Assembly (NCBI GenBank): GCA_016874005.1
Contig: VGVQ01000004.1
Location: 1 to 64,000, forward strand
Length of the DNA stretch: 64,000 bases
From: Gemmatimonadota bacterium
GTDB lineage: Bacteria > Gemmatimonadota > Gemmatimonadetes > Gemmatimonadales > GWC2-71-9
Direction: 5' to 3'
The first letter of the stretch is position 1; each line of letters begins with the position of its first letter. A model generated the notes under the pieces. That model had not been told where the DNA came from, searched no databases, and saw only the letters and a list, made by a program, of their open reading frames with translations. Shown in pieces: positions 53,114-61,448 of this stretch. The translations under genes were made by a program, and so were the position numbers.

Positions 53114-53653
53114 GTGTCCGTCAAGAGAAGCGGGATCGGTGCCGCCATTGCCCTCGCGGCCAGCGGTCAGGCGGTGGCCCAGGCCCGTCCCGCGTTCAAC
53201 CTGATCACCTCCAATCAGATCGAAATCAACCAGCCGGCCGCGACCATCTGGCCCAAGATCGTCGATCCGAGCAGCTGGAAGCAGGGCGCCAAGCTCGTTC
53301 ACCGCTCCGGTCCCGCCGGCGAACGGGGCGAGGTGTTGGTCGCGATGGGTTCGGACAACGCCGTGGCGTTCGCCGTCGAGAACGTCGAGATGGTGGCCAA
53401 TCGGCGTCGCACCATCAAGCTGGTCTCGCCCGCCGGCCAACTCATCGGCTATGCGATCTGGACGCTGGTCCCCGCCGGCTCGAAAACCGTGGTTCGATAC
53501 GATGTCTTCAGCGAGACGGTGCTGACCGCCGAGCAGGCGGCCGGGATGAGCGCCGCCGCGCTGGTGGAGCAGGAGCGGGCCAGCCAGGAGACCAACAGCA
53601 AGCGTTTCGACGCCGAGTTGGCGGCGCTCAAGAAGCAACTCGAGGACCGCTGA
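53114..53653 (+). CDS. Exported SRPBCC-type protein
   Basis: 179 residues from a GTG at 53114; signal peptide VKRSGIGAAIALAASGQAVA. The rest follows the SRPBCC (START/polyketide cyclase-like) pattern: QIEINQPAATIWPKIVDPSSWK, then AVAFAVENVEMVANRRRTIKLVSP, GYAIWTLVPAGSKTVVRYDV, and a C-terminal helix. Ligand unknown. An ATG 20 codons upstream overlaps the transporter gene and gives no signal. The bases from 53654 to 53868 hold a short open frame ending RYFTQHLKP that I cannot assign. Confidence 0.6.
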   Translation: MSVKRSGIGAAIALAASGQAVAQARPAFNLITSNQIEINQPAATIWPKIVDPSSWKQGAKLVHRSGPAGERGEVLVAMGSDNAVAFAVENVEMVANRRRTIKLVSPAGQLIGYAIWTLVPAGSKTVVRYDVFSETVLTAEQAAGMSAAALVEQERASQETNSKRFDAELAALKKQLEDR

Positions 53654-53868
53654 CCTGACCGGCGTGCCCCCGACCCCCGGCAGGCTCGGTGGCTCGGCTG
53701 GGCGGCCCGCCTAACGTCGGGCCACTGATCCGATCACCCGGACCTCGAAGCTGGCGTCGAATCCCCCATCTGGCTTGACGGCGGGGGTGACCGAGACCGG
53801 CTCCGACGCCGAGCTCAAAGTGCGGTACTTTACCCAGCACCTGAAACCCTGACCCGAGTCCGCCGAGC

Positions 53869-55638
53869 ATGTCCGTTCTCCACCGTATCGCCGTCGTGGC
53901 TGCCTTCGCGACCACCGCCTGCGGCACCCCCGAAGCGGCGCCCGGTGGCGGTGACGACTCCGCCACGCTGAGCCGGCTCCTCACAGCGGCCCACGAAGCC
54001 AGGATCGCCTCGAGCATCTCCCTCAAGGTGCGGTATGGCCGGCCGATCGACCGGCTCCCGAGCGTCGGTATCGCGGAGGACGAGGCCCGGGCGGCCCACG
54101 CCAAGGCGCTCCTCGACACCCTGGCGACCGTCCGGCGCGACCGGCTGACCGAATCGGAGCAGGTGAGCGCCGATGTGCTCGAGTGGATGCTCGGCAACGA
54201 GGTCGAGGCACCAGAGCACCATTGGCTGTCCTTCGCCCTGGTCACCCCATACCAGAGCCCGCTCACCAACGAGCTGATGTTCCTGGGCCGGGACATGCCG
54301 CTCACCACCTTGGAGGACCGGGATCGGTACCTGGCGCGGCTGAGCGAAATCGGCCCCCTTGCCGACAGCATCGTGATGGGACTGGCGACCCGGGCGGAGC
54401 GGGGCATCCTGGTGCCCAAGCCTGAGATCAAGCAAATCGTTTCGACGATCGGCGCCCTAACGGTTGCTGGGGTCAAGAGCCCCTATGCGCCGACGGCGGC
54501 CCGGCTCGCCGCCTTGCCCGATTCGGTCCGGCCAGGCTTCGAAGCGGCGATCGCCAAGACCGTCGACGAACGGGTCAACCCGGCCCTCGAGCGGTTGGTC
54601 GAGTCCATTCAGGGTCAATACCTCGCGGCCGCGCCGGAGGCCGTTGGCCTGAAGCAGTACCCCGGCGGGGAGGCGGCCTACCGGTACGCAGTCCGGGTGA
54701 TGACGACGCTCGACCTCGAGCCCGAGGACATTCATCGAACCGGGCTCGATCACCTGGCCAAGCTCGAGCGGTCGATGGATTCGCTGCTGGGTGTGATCGG
54801 CTTCAAGGGAACGCGGAGGGAGTTCCAGGCCGCGATGGCCAAGGACCCCCGGTTTCGGGCCAGGACGCCGGAGGACGTTGGGGCGCGCTATCAGAAGTAC
54901 TACGACGCCATCCGGCCTCACGTCTCGAAGCTGTTCTCGCGAGAGCCCAAGGCGCCGGCCGAATTTCGGAGGCTCAACCCCGCGCTGGAGGCGTCGCAGA
55001 CCTATGGCTTCTATCAGCCGCCGAGCCCCAACTCGCCCCAGGGGATCTACTTCTACAACGCCTCCAACCTGGAGAACCGGAGTCTCTTCCAGGTCGCCTC
55101 GATCGCCTACCACGAGCTGGTTCCCGGTCATCACTTCCAGTTCGCGTTGGCGCTGGAGAACGACGAGTTGCCGCCGCTTCGCCGCGGCTTCTACACCACG
55201 GCTCATGGTGAGGGCTGGGCCGAGTACGCCTCGGAGCTGCCCAACGAGATCGGCCTCTATGCCGATCCGTACGATCGCTACGGCCGCCTGATCAGCGAAG
55301 CCTTTCTGACCACCCGTTTGGTCATCGATCCCGCGATGGCGATCCTCGGCTGGTCGCGGGAACGGGCGATGGAGTTCATGCGGGAACACACCATGACCGC
55401 GGAATCGGAGATCGCGTCGGAGACGCTCCGGTACTCGGTCGACATGCCGGGCCAGGCGTTAGGCTACAAGGTCGGGGCGCTGGAATTCTGGCGGCTCCGC
55501 CGGAAGGCCGAACGGGAGTTGGGCGACAAGTTCGACCTCCGGGCGTTCCATGCGGTGATTCTCGATCAAGGCGGGCTGCCGATGGCCGTGGTGGGCAAGC
55601 TGGTCGATCGCTGGGTTACCAAGACCAAGGGCGGCTGA
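53869..55638 (+). CDS. DUF885 family protein, predicted lipoprotein metallopeptidase-like
   Basis: 589 residues; ATG at 53869, lipobox FATTAC (Cys about 17). DUF885 proteins are long helical proteins with a zinc-type motif: here HELVPGHHFQF (HExxPGHH, about 420) followed downstream by TAHGEGWAEYASEL (about 450), matching the M3/M32-like pattern of HExxH plus Glu. SETLRYSVDMPGQALGYKVG near the C-terminus is also typical. It is likely a carboxypeptidase-like enzyme outside the cytoplasm; activity is not proven for the family. Confidence 0.8.
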   Translation: MSVLHRIAVVAAFATTACGTPEAAPGGGDDSATLSRLLTAAHEARIASSISLKVRYGRPIDRLPSVGIAEDEARAAHAKALLDTLATVRRDRLTESEQVSADVLEWMLGNEVEAPEHHWLSFALVTPYQSPLTNELMFLGRDMPLTTLEDRDRYLARLSEIGPLADSIVMGLATRAERGILVPKPEIKQIVSTIGALTVAGVKSPYAPTAARLAALPDSVRPGFEAAIAKTVDERVNPALERLVESIQGQYLAAAPEAVGLKQYPGGEAAYRYAVRVMTTLDLEPEDIHRTGLDHLAKLERSMDSLLGVIGFKGTRREFQAAMAKDPRFRARTPEDVGARYQKYYDAIRPHVSKLFSREPKAPAEFRRLNPALEASQTYGFYQPPSPNSPQGIYFYNASNLENRSLFQVASIAYHELVPGHHFQFALALENDELPPLRRGFYTTAHGEGWAEYASELPNEIGLYADPYDRYGRLISEAFLTTRLVIDPAMAILGWSRERAMEFMREHTMTAESEIASETLRYSVDMPGQALGYKVGALEFWRLRRKAERELGDKFDLRAFHAVILDQGGLPMAVVGKLVDRWVTKTKGG

Positions 55639-55640
55639 GG

Positions 55641-55701
55641 CTCGACCGGGCGGCCAGTCTGTCGTCGAACCCGTGACGGTAGCGGCATCGGGCGGTACCC
55701 C
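55641..55701 (+). pseudogene. 61-base decayed copy of an S9 peptidase segment
   Basis: This intergenic stretch aligns with 58669-58729, inside the S9 peptidase gene at 58156. The blocks GGCGGCCAGTCTGTCGTCG and ACGGTAGCGGCATCGGG are shared exactly, with a few substitutions and one missing base between. The copied region encodes the AASLSSHLWTVAASGGSP part of the propeller. Both copies have the same orientation and flank the nrf genes. It is best read as the last trace of a duplicated S9 gene. Confidence 0.6.
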
Positions 55702-55738
55702 GCCCGGGTGAGCCGTCTCGGCCGAGCTTCGCGTGCTT

Positions 55739-57118
55739 CTAACGCGCTCCCTTCACCGCCAGCGTCTTGAGTGCGTTCTGCCCCTTCCGGGTGGCGTCGA
55801 TGCTGAGCCCGAGGATCCGGCCCGCCTCGCCGGGGGCGTGGAAGCCCATCGAGTTCTCCGCCTCGACGAAGTCGGCATAAAACTGGGCCTGGCGTTGCCA
55901 CTTCCGGGCCTCGGCCAGCGCGGGGGCGGTGCTGTCGGCCTTCGCCGCCGTCTCGACGTCCGCGATCAGGTCCATCAGGGCGTCGAGGGCGACGTTCCTG
56001 AGCTGATAGGTGCGGTCCTGGATCTGCTCGACCCGCGCCTTGAGCTCCTCCTCCGACGCCTTGTGGCAGGTCTGGCAGGCGCGGTTGATGTTGAGCATCG
56101 GGCTCTGGACGTGGTGGTCGCTGACCTTCATCGCCCCGACCCGCTTGTACGGCATGTGGCAGTCGGCGCAGGTGACCCCGCTTCGGGCGTGGATGCCTTG
56201 CGACCACAGCTCGAACTCGGGGTGCTGGACCTTGAGCACCGGCGCGCCGGTCCGCTTGTGGGTCCAGTCCCTGTGGCCGCTGGCCTCGTAGTAGGCCACC
56301 ATGCTGTCGGCCTTGAGCCCCTTGTGCCACGGGAAGGTCAGCCGCTTCTCGGCGCCCTTGAAATAGTACTCGACGTGACACTGGCCGCAGACGAAGCTCC
56401 GCATCTCCTGGCGGGTCGCCATGGTGGTGACGTCGTAATCCGAGATGCCCTGGCTGGCCTTGTACGCCCGGATCCCTTCCATGAAGGCGGGCCGAGTAAC
56501 CCGGAGTTGCATCGTCTCGGGGTCGTGGCAGTCGATGCAGGCGATCGGGTGCCTCACGTCTTTCGCGGCCGAGTCGTAGGGCAGCGGGTTGAGGGTCTCG
56601 AATCCCTTTACCAGGTCGCCGCCGCCGGCTTTGAGCCACGGCACCACCATCGAGGCATGGCAGCTGAGGCAGGCGCCGGGCTGCTTGACCACCCGCTGCC
56701 GTCCGGTGAGCTGCTGGTCGATCAGCATGTAGGCGTGGCCGCGCTCCTCGCGGAAGTCGGCGGCGAAGGCGTAGCCGGCCCACATTTCCTTGAGGCGGGG
56801 GTCCTCCTCGAGCCGCGACTGGGCCACCACCGAGCGGGGGTCAACCGCGGTCGGGGTGACCGGGACGCCCTCGCTGCCGCCGTAGCGGGTCCGCACCTGG
56901 TCGGTGGTGCGCCGGTAGTCGTCATACTGCGTGGGGAAGTTCTGGCCCCAGACGCTGGCGTCCTCGGTGGTGTCGGTGAGCGCGACGACGCGGACGAAGG
57001 GGTTCCGCGCCTCCTGGCGCCGCTCGAAGACGTTGGTAAGCAGGGCCGCGATCGCCAGCACCGCCACGGCCGCGCCGGCGGTGATCAACGTTAGGCGACT
57101 CTTGGTCGGGGACGTCAT
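55739..57118 (-). CDS. nrfA: Cytochrome c nitrite reductase catalytic subunit
   Basis: 459 residues. It reduces nitrite to ammonia with six electrons, in the periplasm. An uncleaved N-terminal helix (LTLITAGAAVAVLAIAALL) is likely. Five haem motifs: CLSCH (active-site haem), CIDCH, CGQCH, CADCH and CQTCH. The catalytic Tyr is in CGQCHVEYYF and the catalytic His in KVQHPEFELW. The active-site haem has CxxCH where the classical enzyme has CxxCK, as in a known subgroup. It follows nrfH by 30 bases on the minus strand. Confidence 0.95.
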   Translation of the reverse strand: MTSPTKSRLTLITAGAAVAVLAIAALLTNVFERRQEARNPFVRVVALTDTTEDASVWGQNFPTQYDDYRRTTDQVRTRYGGSEGVPVTPTAVDPRSVVAQSRLEEDPRLKEMWAGYAFAADFREERGHAYMLIDQQLTGRQRVVKQPGACLSCHASMVVPWLKAGGGDLVKGFETLNPLPYDSAAKDVRHPIACIDCHDPETMQLRVTRPAFMEGIRAYKASQGISDYDVTTMATRQEMRSFVCGQCHVEYYFKGAEKRLTFPWHKGLKADSMVAYYEASGHRDWTHKRTGAPVLKVQHPEFELWSQGIHARSGVTCADCHMPYKRVGAMKVSDHHVQSPMLNINRACQTCHKASEEELKARVEQIQDRTYQLRNVALDALMDLIADVETAAKADSTAPALAEARKWQRQAQFYADFVEAENSMGFHAPGEAGRILGLSIDATRKGQNALKTLAVKGAR

Positions 57119-57148
57119 GCAGGTCTCCGGTACGAATGACGGAAGTGG

Positions 57149-57610
57149 TCAGCGGGTCCAGTGGCCCACCGAGGAATGACAGCGAAGGCAGGAGTCCTCG
57201 CGCCCATGGCCCGCGGGCACCGCGGGGTCGATCGCGGTGACGATCTCCTGGTGGCAGTGGCGGCAGGCCCCCTCGGTGACGGCGCGGCTGGCCTCGGTGA
57301 TCCGGATCGGCTCGGGGAACCCGCCGACGGTGAACCAGGCGCTGTGGAGGAAGCCGTTCCGCCCCTTGGTGGCGTACTTGCCGATGAGGTTGTGCGGGGT
57401 GTGGCAGTCGTTGCAGGTGGCCACGTTCCGATGGCTCGACTTCACCCAGCCGTCGTACTGCTCCCGCATCACGTGGCAGTTGGCGCAAGCGGCGGGGTCG
57501 TCGGTCAGGTAGGACGCCCCCTTCGCGTACCCGAAGGTGTAGGTCCCGAGCCCGGCCGCGGCCCCGATCAGCAGCGCCGTGATCGTGAACAGCCAGCGAG
57601 TGGGGGTCAC
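57149..57610 (-). CDS. nrfH: Cytochrome c nitrite reductase membrane subunit
   Basis: 153 residues; GTG at 57610. One N-terminal membrane helix (LFTITALLIGAAAGLGTYTFG) and four haem motifs: CANCH, CNDCH, CRHCH and CLRCH. It is a NapC/NirT-type quinol dehydrogenase passing electrons from menaquinol to NrfA. CHVMREQYDGWVKSSHRNVATCNDCH matches NrfH. The start overlaps the stop of the decayed outer-membrane gene upstream (GTGA), so the three were once one operon. Confidence 0.95.
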   Translation of the reverse strand: MTPTRWLFTITALLIGAAAGLGTYTFGYAKGASYLTDDPAACANCHVMREQYDGWVKSSHRNVATCNDCHTPHNLIGKYATKGRNGFLHSAWFTVGGFPEPIRITEASRAVTEGACRHCHQEIVTAIDPAVPAGHGREDSCLRCHSSVGHWTR

Positions 57611-57887
57611 CAGCGCCACTCCAGTTCGAGGTAGCCCAGCCAGCCGTTGGATTCGTTTGGGTAGATCATCTTCACCACGCCGTGGGCGACAGCGTAGCTG
57701 CCGTAGCCCGAGATGGTCCAGTGGCTGTTGAGCCGGAAATCTGCACTCAGGTCCACCAACGTCGCCAGCCCGGCCCTGCCGTTCGACGGACGCGCGGCGT
57801 AGCCGAAGCCGGCTGGGCGGAGGCGGTGGCGATGAGCGCCAGGGCCGAGGTGCCCAGGGCGAGGCGGGAGAGACGCCGGGGGCGCAT
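57607..57887 (-). pseudogene. Remnant of an outer-membrane beta-barrel gene upstream of nrfH
   Basis: On the minus strand, an ATG at 57887 encodes a signal peptide (RLSRLALGTSALALIATASA) followed by about 30 residues in a frame that ends at 57747. In a different frame, the last ~55 codons before the TGA at 57607-57609 read as the end of an outer-membrane barrel (LATLVDLSADFRLNSHWTI, then NGWLGYLELEWRW with a terminal aromatic). This ending resembles alginate-export-type porins. A large internal deletion and a frameshift have removed the rest. Stop and nrfH start still overlap. Confidence 0.6.
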
Positions 57888-58025
57888 ATCCGATATCTCC
57901 ATGAGGAATACGGAGAGTGGTGGTGGCAGCAAAGTAGTCTAGCGGTTGCGGGACCTGCCTCGGCGGGGGAGATTCCCGGTCGTGCCCACGCTATTGCATC
58001 CATCGGATGGGGTGAACTCCACCCC

Positions 58026-58070
58026 CCTCGCTTCGCTCGGGGTGACAGAGGTGGGCGCGCTCGGGGTGAC
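58026..58070 (+). repeat. Short intergenic repeat with two CTCGGGGTGAC units
   Basis: CTCGGGGTGAC occurs at about 58036-58046 and again at 58060-58070. The first copy also forms the right arm of a small hairpin with CCCCTCG (about 58024-58030) around CTTCG. Such CTTCGCTCGGGGTGAC boxes are commonly dispersed in intergenic DNA of high-GC genomes. Position: upstream of the S9 gene, about 85 bases before its start. Confidence 0.4.
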
Positions 58071-58155
58071 CGAGGCCCGGACTCCAGCCCAGGCCAAGCC
58101 CTCCGAGTTCCTCAACCGCGGAGCATCATCATCTCGAGCCGATCGGAGGAAACCG

Positions 58156-60120
58156 ATGAGAACGATGTCGATCGTCGTTGGCGTGCTGGCCACGCTCGGG
58201 GCGGTGGGAAACGCCCAAACCCGCCGGTTCGAGCTGAACGACTTCGGCCGCGAGGTCAGTCTCGCTTCGCCTCGCCTGTCGCCCGATGGCAAGAGCATCG
58301 TGGTGATCGCCACCCGAGCGAACTACCCCGACAACCGGTTCGAGCGCTCGTTGGTGGCGATCGACGTCGCGACCGGCGCGATTCGGGACCTCACGCCAAG
58401 CCGCCGGAATGTCGGGCAGGTGGAATGGTCACCCAGCGGCGATCGGATCGCCTTTACGGATCGAGAGCCGGACAAGCAGACCCAGCTGTATCTGCTGCCC
58501 GCCGGGGGCGGGGAGGCGTCGAGGGTCACCGATGCTAAGCGCGGGGTTGCTGCTTTCGCGTGGCGGCCCGACGGGTCGGGGTTCGGCTTCCTCACCGAGG
58601 ACGATCCGGTCGAGCGAACCGGCGAGGAACGTCACAACAAGTCGTTCGAGGTCGGCGACAACATGTATCTCGACCAGGCGGCCAGTCTGTCGTCGCACCT
58701 GTGGACGGTAGCGGCATCGGGTGGTAGCCCAACTCGAGTGACCTCGGGTGAGCGGAGCGTGACGGCCTTCAGCTTTGCGCCTGACGGCAGGCAGGTGGTG
58801 CTCGGCGTCCGGCCGAGGCCCCATTCCGGCGAGATGATCAACAGCACCGTGGTGGTCCGCGACCTTGCCAGCGGCGCCGAACGACTCCTCACCGAACGGC
58901 GCGGCTTCGGAAGCGGCGGCGCGATCTCGCCCGATGGGCGCTGGGTGGCGACCGGGGCGAGTCGCGGCGCCGAACTCGGCTTCCATCCCGCCACCGTTCT
59001 CGTCACGCCGCTCGGGGGTGGCCCGACCAGAGACCTGACCGCCTCGATCGACCGCAATCTGTCGGGGGGCCGGTGGTTGCCGAACAGTCAGGCGATCGTC
59101 GTGGCGGGGCCGGACCTGACCCGGATCAAGGCTTGGGTCCAGCCGCTGGAGGGACGTCCCCGAAAACTCGACTGGGGATCGGTCGATCCTTCGGACCTGC
59201 ACCTGGCGCCGACGGGCGCGGTGACGTTCATCGGCCGGGAGCCTAACCGACCGGCGGAAGTGTACTTCGCCGCGTCGATCGACGCCGCCCCGCGGCGGCT
59301 CACCGACTTCAACGCCGAGTTGGCTCGGCTGGACTTGGGCCGGATCGAGACGATCGAGTGGGACGGACCCGACGGGTTCCGGCAAAACGGGGTGATCACC
59401 TATCCGCCGGGTTATCAACCGGGCCGGAGGTACCCGCTGGTCCTCCAGATCCACGGTGGACCGATGGGGACCTCCGCCGAGGGATGGTCGGCGCCTAACC
59501 AGCACCTCGCGGCTCAAGGCTGGATCGTCTTCAGCCCCAATTACCGCGGCAGCGATAACATGGGCAGCAAGTTCCAGAGCGCGGTCGTCAACGACGCGGG
59601 CGCCGGGCCGGGGCGCGACGTGATGTCCGGCATCGAGGCCCTCAAGAAGCGTGGTTTGGTCGACGAGGGCCGGATGGCGGTGACGGGATGGTCGTACGGC
59701 GGCTACATGACGGCTTGGCTCACGGCCCACTATCAGGGCTGGAAGGCAGCGGTGGCCGGGGCCGCCGTGACCGACTGGTACGATTGGTACAACTTGGCCG
59801 ACATGAACGTCTGGGCGGGACTCGGGCTCGGCGGTTCACCGTGGACCAACAACAATGCGGCCAACTATTGGCGACAGTCGCCGATGGCCTACGCCCATCA
59901 GATTCGAACGCCAACGCTGATCCTCTCGACAACGGGGGATCCTCGAGTGACGGTTACCCAGTCATACAAGCTGTATCATGCCCTGAAGGACAACGGAACC
60001 CCGGTTCAGTTCATTGCCTACCCGACCGGCGGGCACTTTCCTCCCGACCCCATTCATCAGCGCGACGTCCGTCGTCGCTGGGCGGAGTGGATCGCGAAGG
60101 AGTTCGGCCCAACGACCTGA
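58156..60120 (+). CDS. S9 family peptidase (dipeptidyl/acylaminoacyl-peptidase type), exported
   Basis: 654 residues. The ATG at 58156 follows GGAGGAAACCG, a very good ribosome-binding site, and opens a signal peptide (TMSIVVGVLATLGAVGNA). The in-frame extension upstream runs through the intergenic repeat and is rejected. Residues 25-380 are a WD40-like propeller (ASPRLSPDGKSIVVI, GQVEWSPSGDRIAF, GAISPDGRWVATG). The catalytic domain has HGGPMGTS, NYRGSDNMG, nucleophile in VTGWSYGGYMTAWL (about 515), Asp in STTGDPRVTV and His in PTGGHFPPD. Likely periplasmic peptide breakdown. Confidence 0.85.
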   Translation: MRTMSIVVGVLATLGAVGNAQTRRFELNDFGREVSLASPRLSPDGKSIVVIATRANYPDNRFERSLVAIDVATGAIRDLTPSRRNVGQVEWSPSGDRIAFTDREPDKQTQLYLLPAGGGEASRVTDAKRGVAAFAWRPDGSGFGFLTEDDPVERTGEERHNKSFEVGDNMYLDQAASLSSHLWTVAASGGSPTRVTSGERSVTAFSFAPDGRQVVLGVRPRPHSGEMINSTVVVRDLASGAERLLTERRGFGSGGAISPDGRWVATGASRGAELGFHPATVLVTPLGGGPTRDLTASIDRNLSGGRWLPNSQAIVVAGPDLTRIKAWVQPLEGRPRKLDWGSVDPSDLHLAPTGAVTFIGREPNRPAEVYFAASIDAAPRRLTDFNAELARLDLGRIETIEWDGPDGFRQNGVITYPPGYQPGRRYPLVLQIHGGPMGTSAEGWSAPNQHLAAQGWIVFSPNYRGSDNMGSKFQSAVVNDAGAGPGRDVMSGIEALKKRGLVDEGRMAVTGWSYGGYMTAWLTAHYQGWKAAVAGAAVTDWYDWYNLADMNVWAGLGLGGSPWTNNNAANYWRQSPMAYAHQIRTPTLILSTTGDPRVTVTQSYKLYHALKDNGTPVQFIAYPTGGHFPPDPIHQRDVRRRWAEWIAKEFGPTT

Positions 60121-60130
60121 TCGCCCAGAG

Positions 60131-60232
60131 ATGCTGGTTCGCGACGTCATGACGAAAGAGGTCTTCACCCTCCGGGCCGATGACCGGATCCTGGTGGCGG
60201 AGGGCCGGCGGCTCGAGTGTCGTCCCAAGTGA
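60131..60232 (+). pseudogene. Truncated CBS-domain protein (33 codons)
   Basis: The ATG at 60131 starts MLVRDVMTKEVFTLRADDRI and the frame stops at 60230-60232 after LECRPK. V-x-D-V-M-T-x-x-V-x-T-L is how CBS-pair proteins begin, and these normally run on for 110 residues or more. The remainder is absent, so this is a broken gene, or possibly a very short one. It sits 10 bases after the S9 stop. Confidence 0.5.
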
Positions 60233-60289
60233 GCGAGTCGCCGTCGCCGCGGCCTCAATTCGTCCGGTGATCGGCCGATAACCGATCGC

Positions 60290-61435
60290 ATGGCATCAGG
60301 GCTATGGTCATGGTTCACGGGCGGCAGCCGCGACGCGGCTGCCGCCCCCGGCGCTCCGGTCCCTCCGGCTCGCGGTCGGCCCGTCGTGTCTCCGCCGCGC
60401 CAGCCGGATCCGCCTAACCGGCCCCCGGCCGATGCGGCCCAGTCGCGCCAGGTCTCGGACCGGTCAGTCCCTGCCGCGACGACCTCGACTCCCGCCGACT
60501 CGGCCGGTGAGCTCCGCGCCCGGCTGGATCATGACGTCGCCACCGAGCTTGCGGCCCTGGACAGCGGCCTGACGCCGGTGCTCCGATCGGGCGATCCGGG
60601 GATGTTGCTCCGGGACCTCTCCGGCGACGTCGCGGCCGCGGTGCGCCGGCCGCCGCTGGCGGCGCAGCAGGCGCTGGTGGCGTGCCGCGATCCGAACGCA
60701 TCACTCGGCATCATTCTCGACACCTTCCGCCAGGATCCGGCCCTCACCCAGAAGCTGCTCGGTCACGCGAATTCCCCGTTTTACTCCGCCGGCCACGGGG
60801 CGGTGAACTCGCTTCACGCCGCGGCTCAGCGGGTCGGCACCGGAGGCCTTCACGCCGTTTTGATGACCGCGATGGTCGAGGGATTGCTCTGCCGCCCCGG
60901 GCCTGAGTACGAGGTCATGGCCCAGAAAGTCTGGAGCCACATGGTGCGGACGGCGCCGATCGCCCGGCTGCTCGGCCGGACCGTCGGGCTGCCGGCCGAG
61001 ACCTGCTATACCCTCGGGCTGCTGCACGATCTCGGCAAGCTGATCATCTTCGATCGGCTGAGCGCGCTTCGGACCGCGACCCGCCAGACCCTCAGGTTGC
61101 CCAGGCCTTTCTTGACCGAGCTGCTCGGCCGCCTCCACGGACCGATCGGCGGGGTCGCGGCCTTGGCCTGGAACCTCGACGTCGAGAGCGCCCGGGCGAT
61201 CGCGGCTCATCCGCGGACCAGCTACCGCCGATATCAGGACAGCTGGTACGGCCAACTCGGCGTCACCCTCGAGGAGAGCGAGGGCGAGCGGATCGGTCAG
61301 GTGCTCGCCTTGGCCGAGTGGTGGGACCTGGCCACGATTCGGGGCGAGGCCAAGGAGATGGAGACGTTCTGGGCCCGCTCCGGCCTGACGCTCCCGATCG
61401 ACGACTGCGGTCTGGCGCTGCTCCAGTACGCCTAA
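60290..61435 (+). CDS. HDOD domain protein
   Basis: 381 residues. The N-terminal 80 residues are low-complexity, rich in Pro, Ala and Asp (GSRDAAAAPGAPVPPARGRP). An HDOD domain follows at about 115-300: LPPLAAQQALVACRDPNASL-like opening (RRPPLAAQQALVAC), ILDTFRQDPALTQKLLGHANSPFYS, SLHAAAQRVGTGGLHAVLMTA and YTLGLLHDLGKLIIF (HD-type motif kept). HDOD proteins are signal-transduction or regulatory proteins linked to chemotaxis, motility or c-di-GMP signalling; specific role unknown. The stop is the GCCTAAC motif. Confidence 0.8.
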   Translation: MASGLWSWFTGGSRDAAAAPGAPVPPARGRPVVSPPRQPDPPNRPPADAAQSRQVSDRSVPAATTSTPADSAGELRARLDHDVATELAALDSGLTPVLRSGDPGMLLRDLSGDVAAAVRRPPLAAQQALVACRDPNASLGIILDTFRQDPALTQKLLGHANSPFYSAGHGAVNSLHAAAQRVGTGGLHAVLMTAMVEGLLCRPGPEYEVMAQKVWSHMVRTAPIARLLGRTVGLPAETCYTLGLLHDLGKLIIFDRLSALRTATRQTLRLPRPFLTELLGRLHGPIGGVAALAWNLDVESARAIAAHPRTSYRRYQDSWYGQLGVTLEESEGERIGQVLALAEWWDLATIRGEAKEMETFWARSGLTLPIDDCGLALLQYA

Positions 61436-61448
61436 CGTTCCCCTCCGG

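Noticed and set aside
57149-58003. A long 284-residue form of NrfH
   Set aside because: The upstream part of the frame overlaps the decayed barrel gene in another frame and lacks haem or signal features; the GTG at 57610 gives a normal NrfH.
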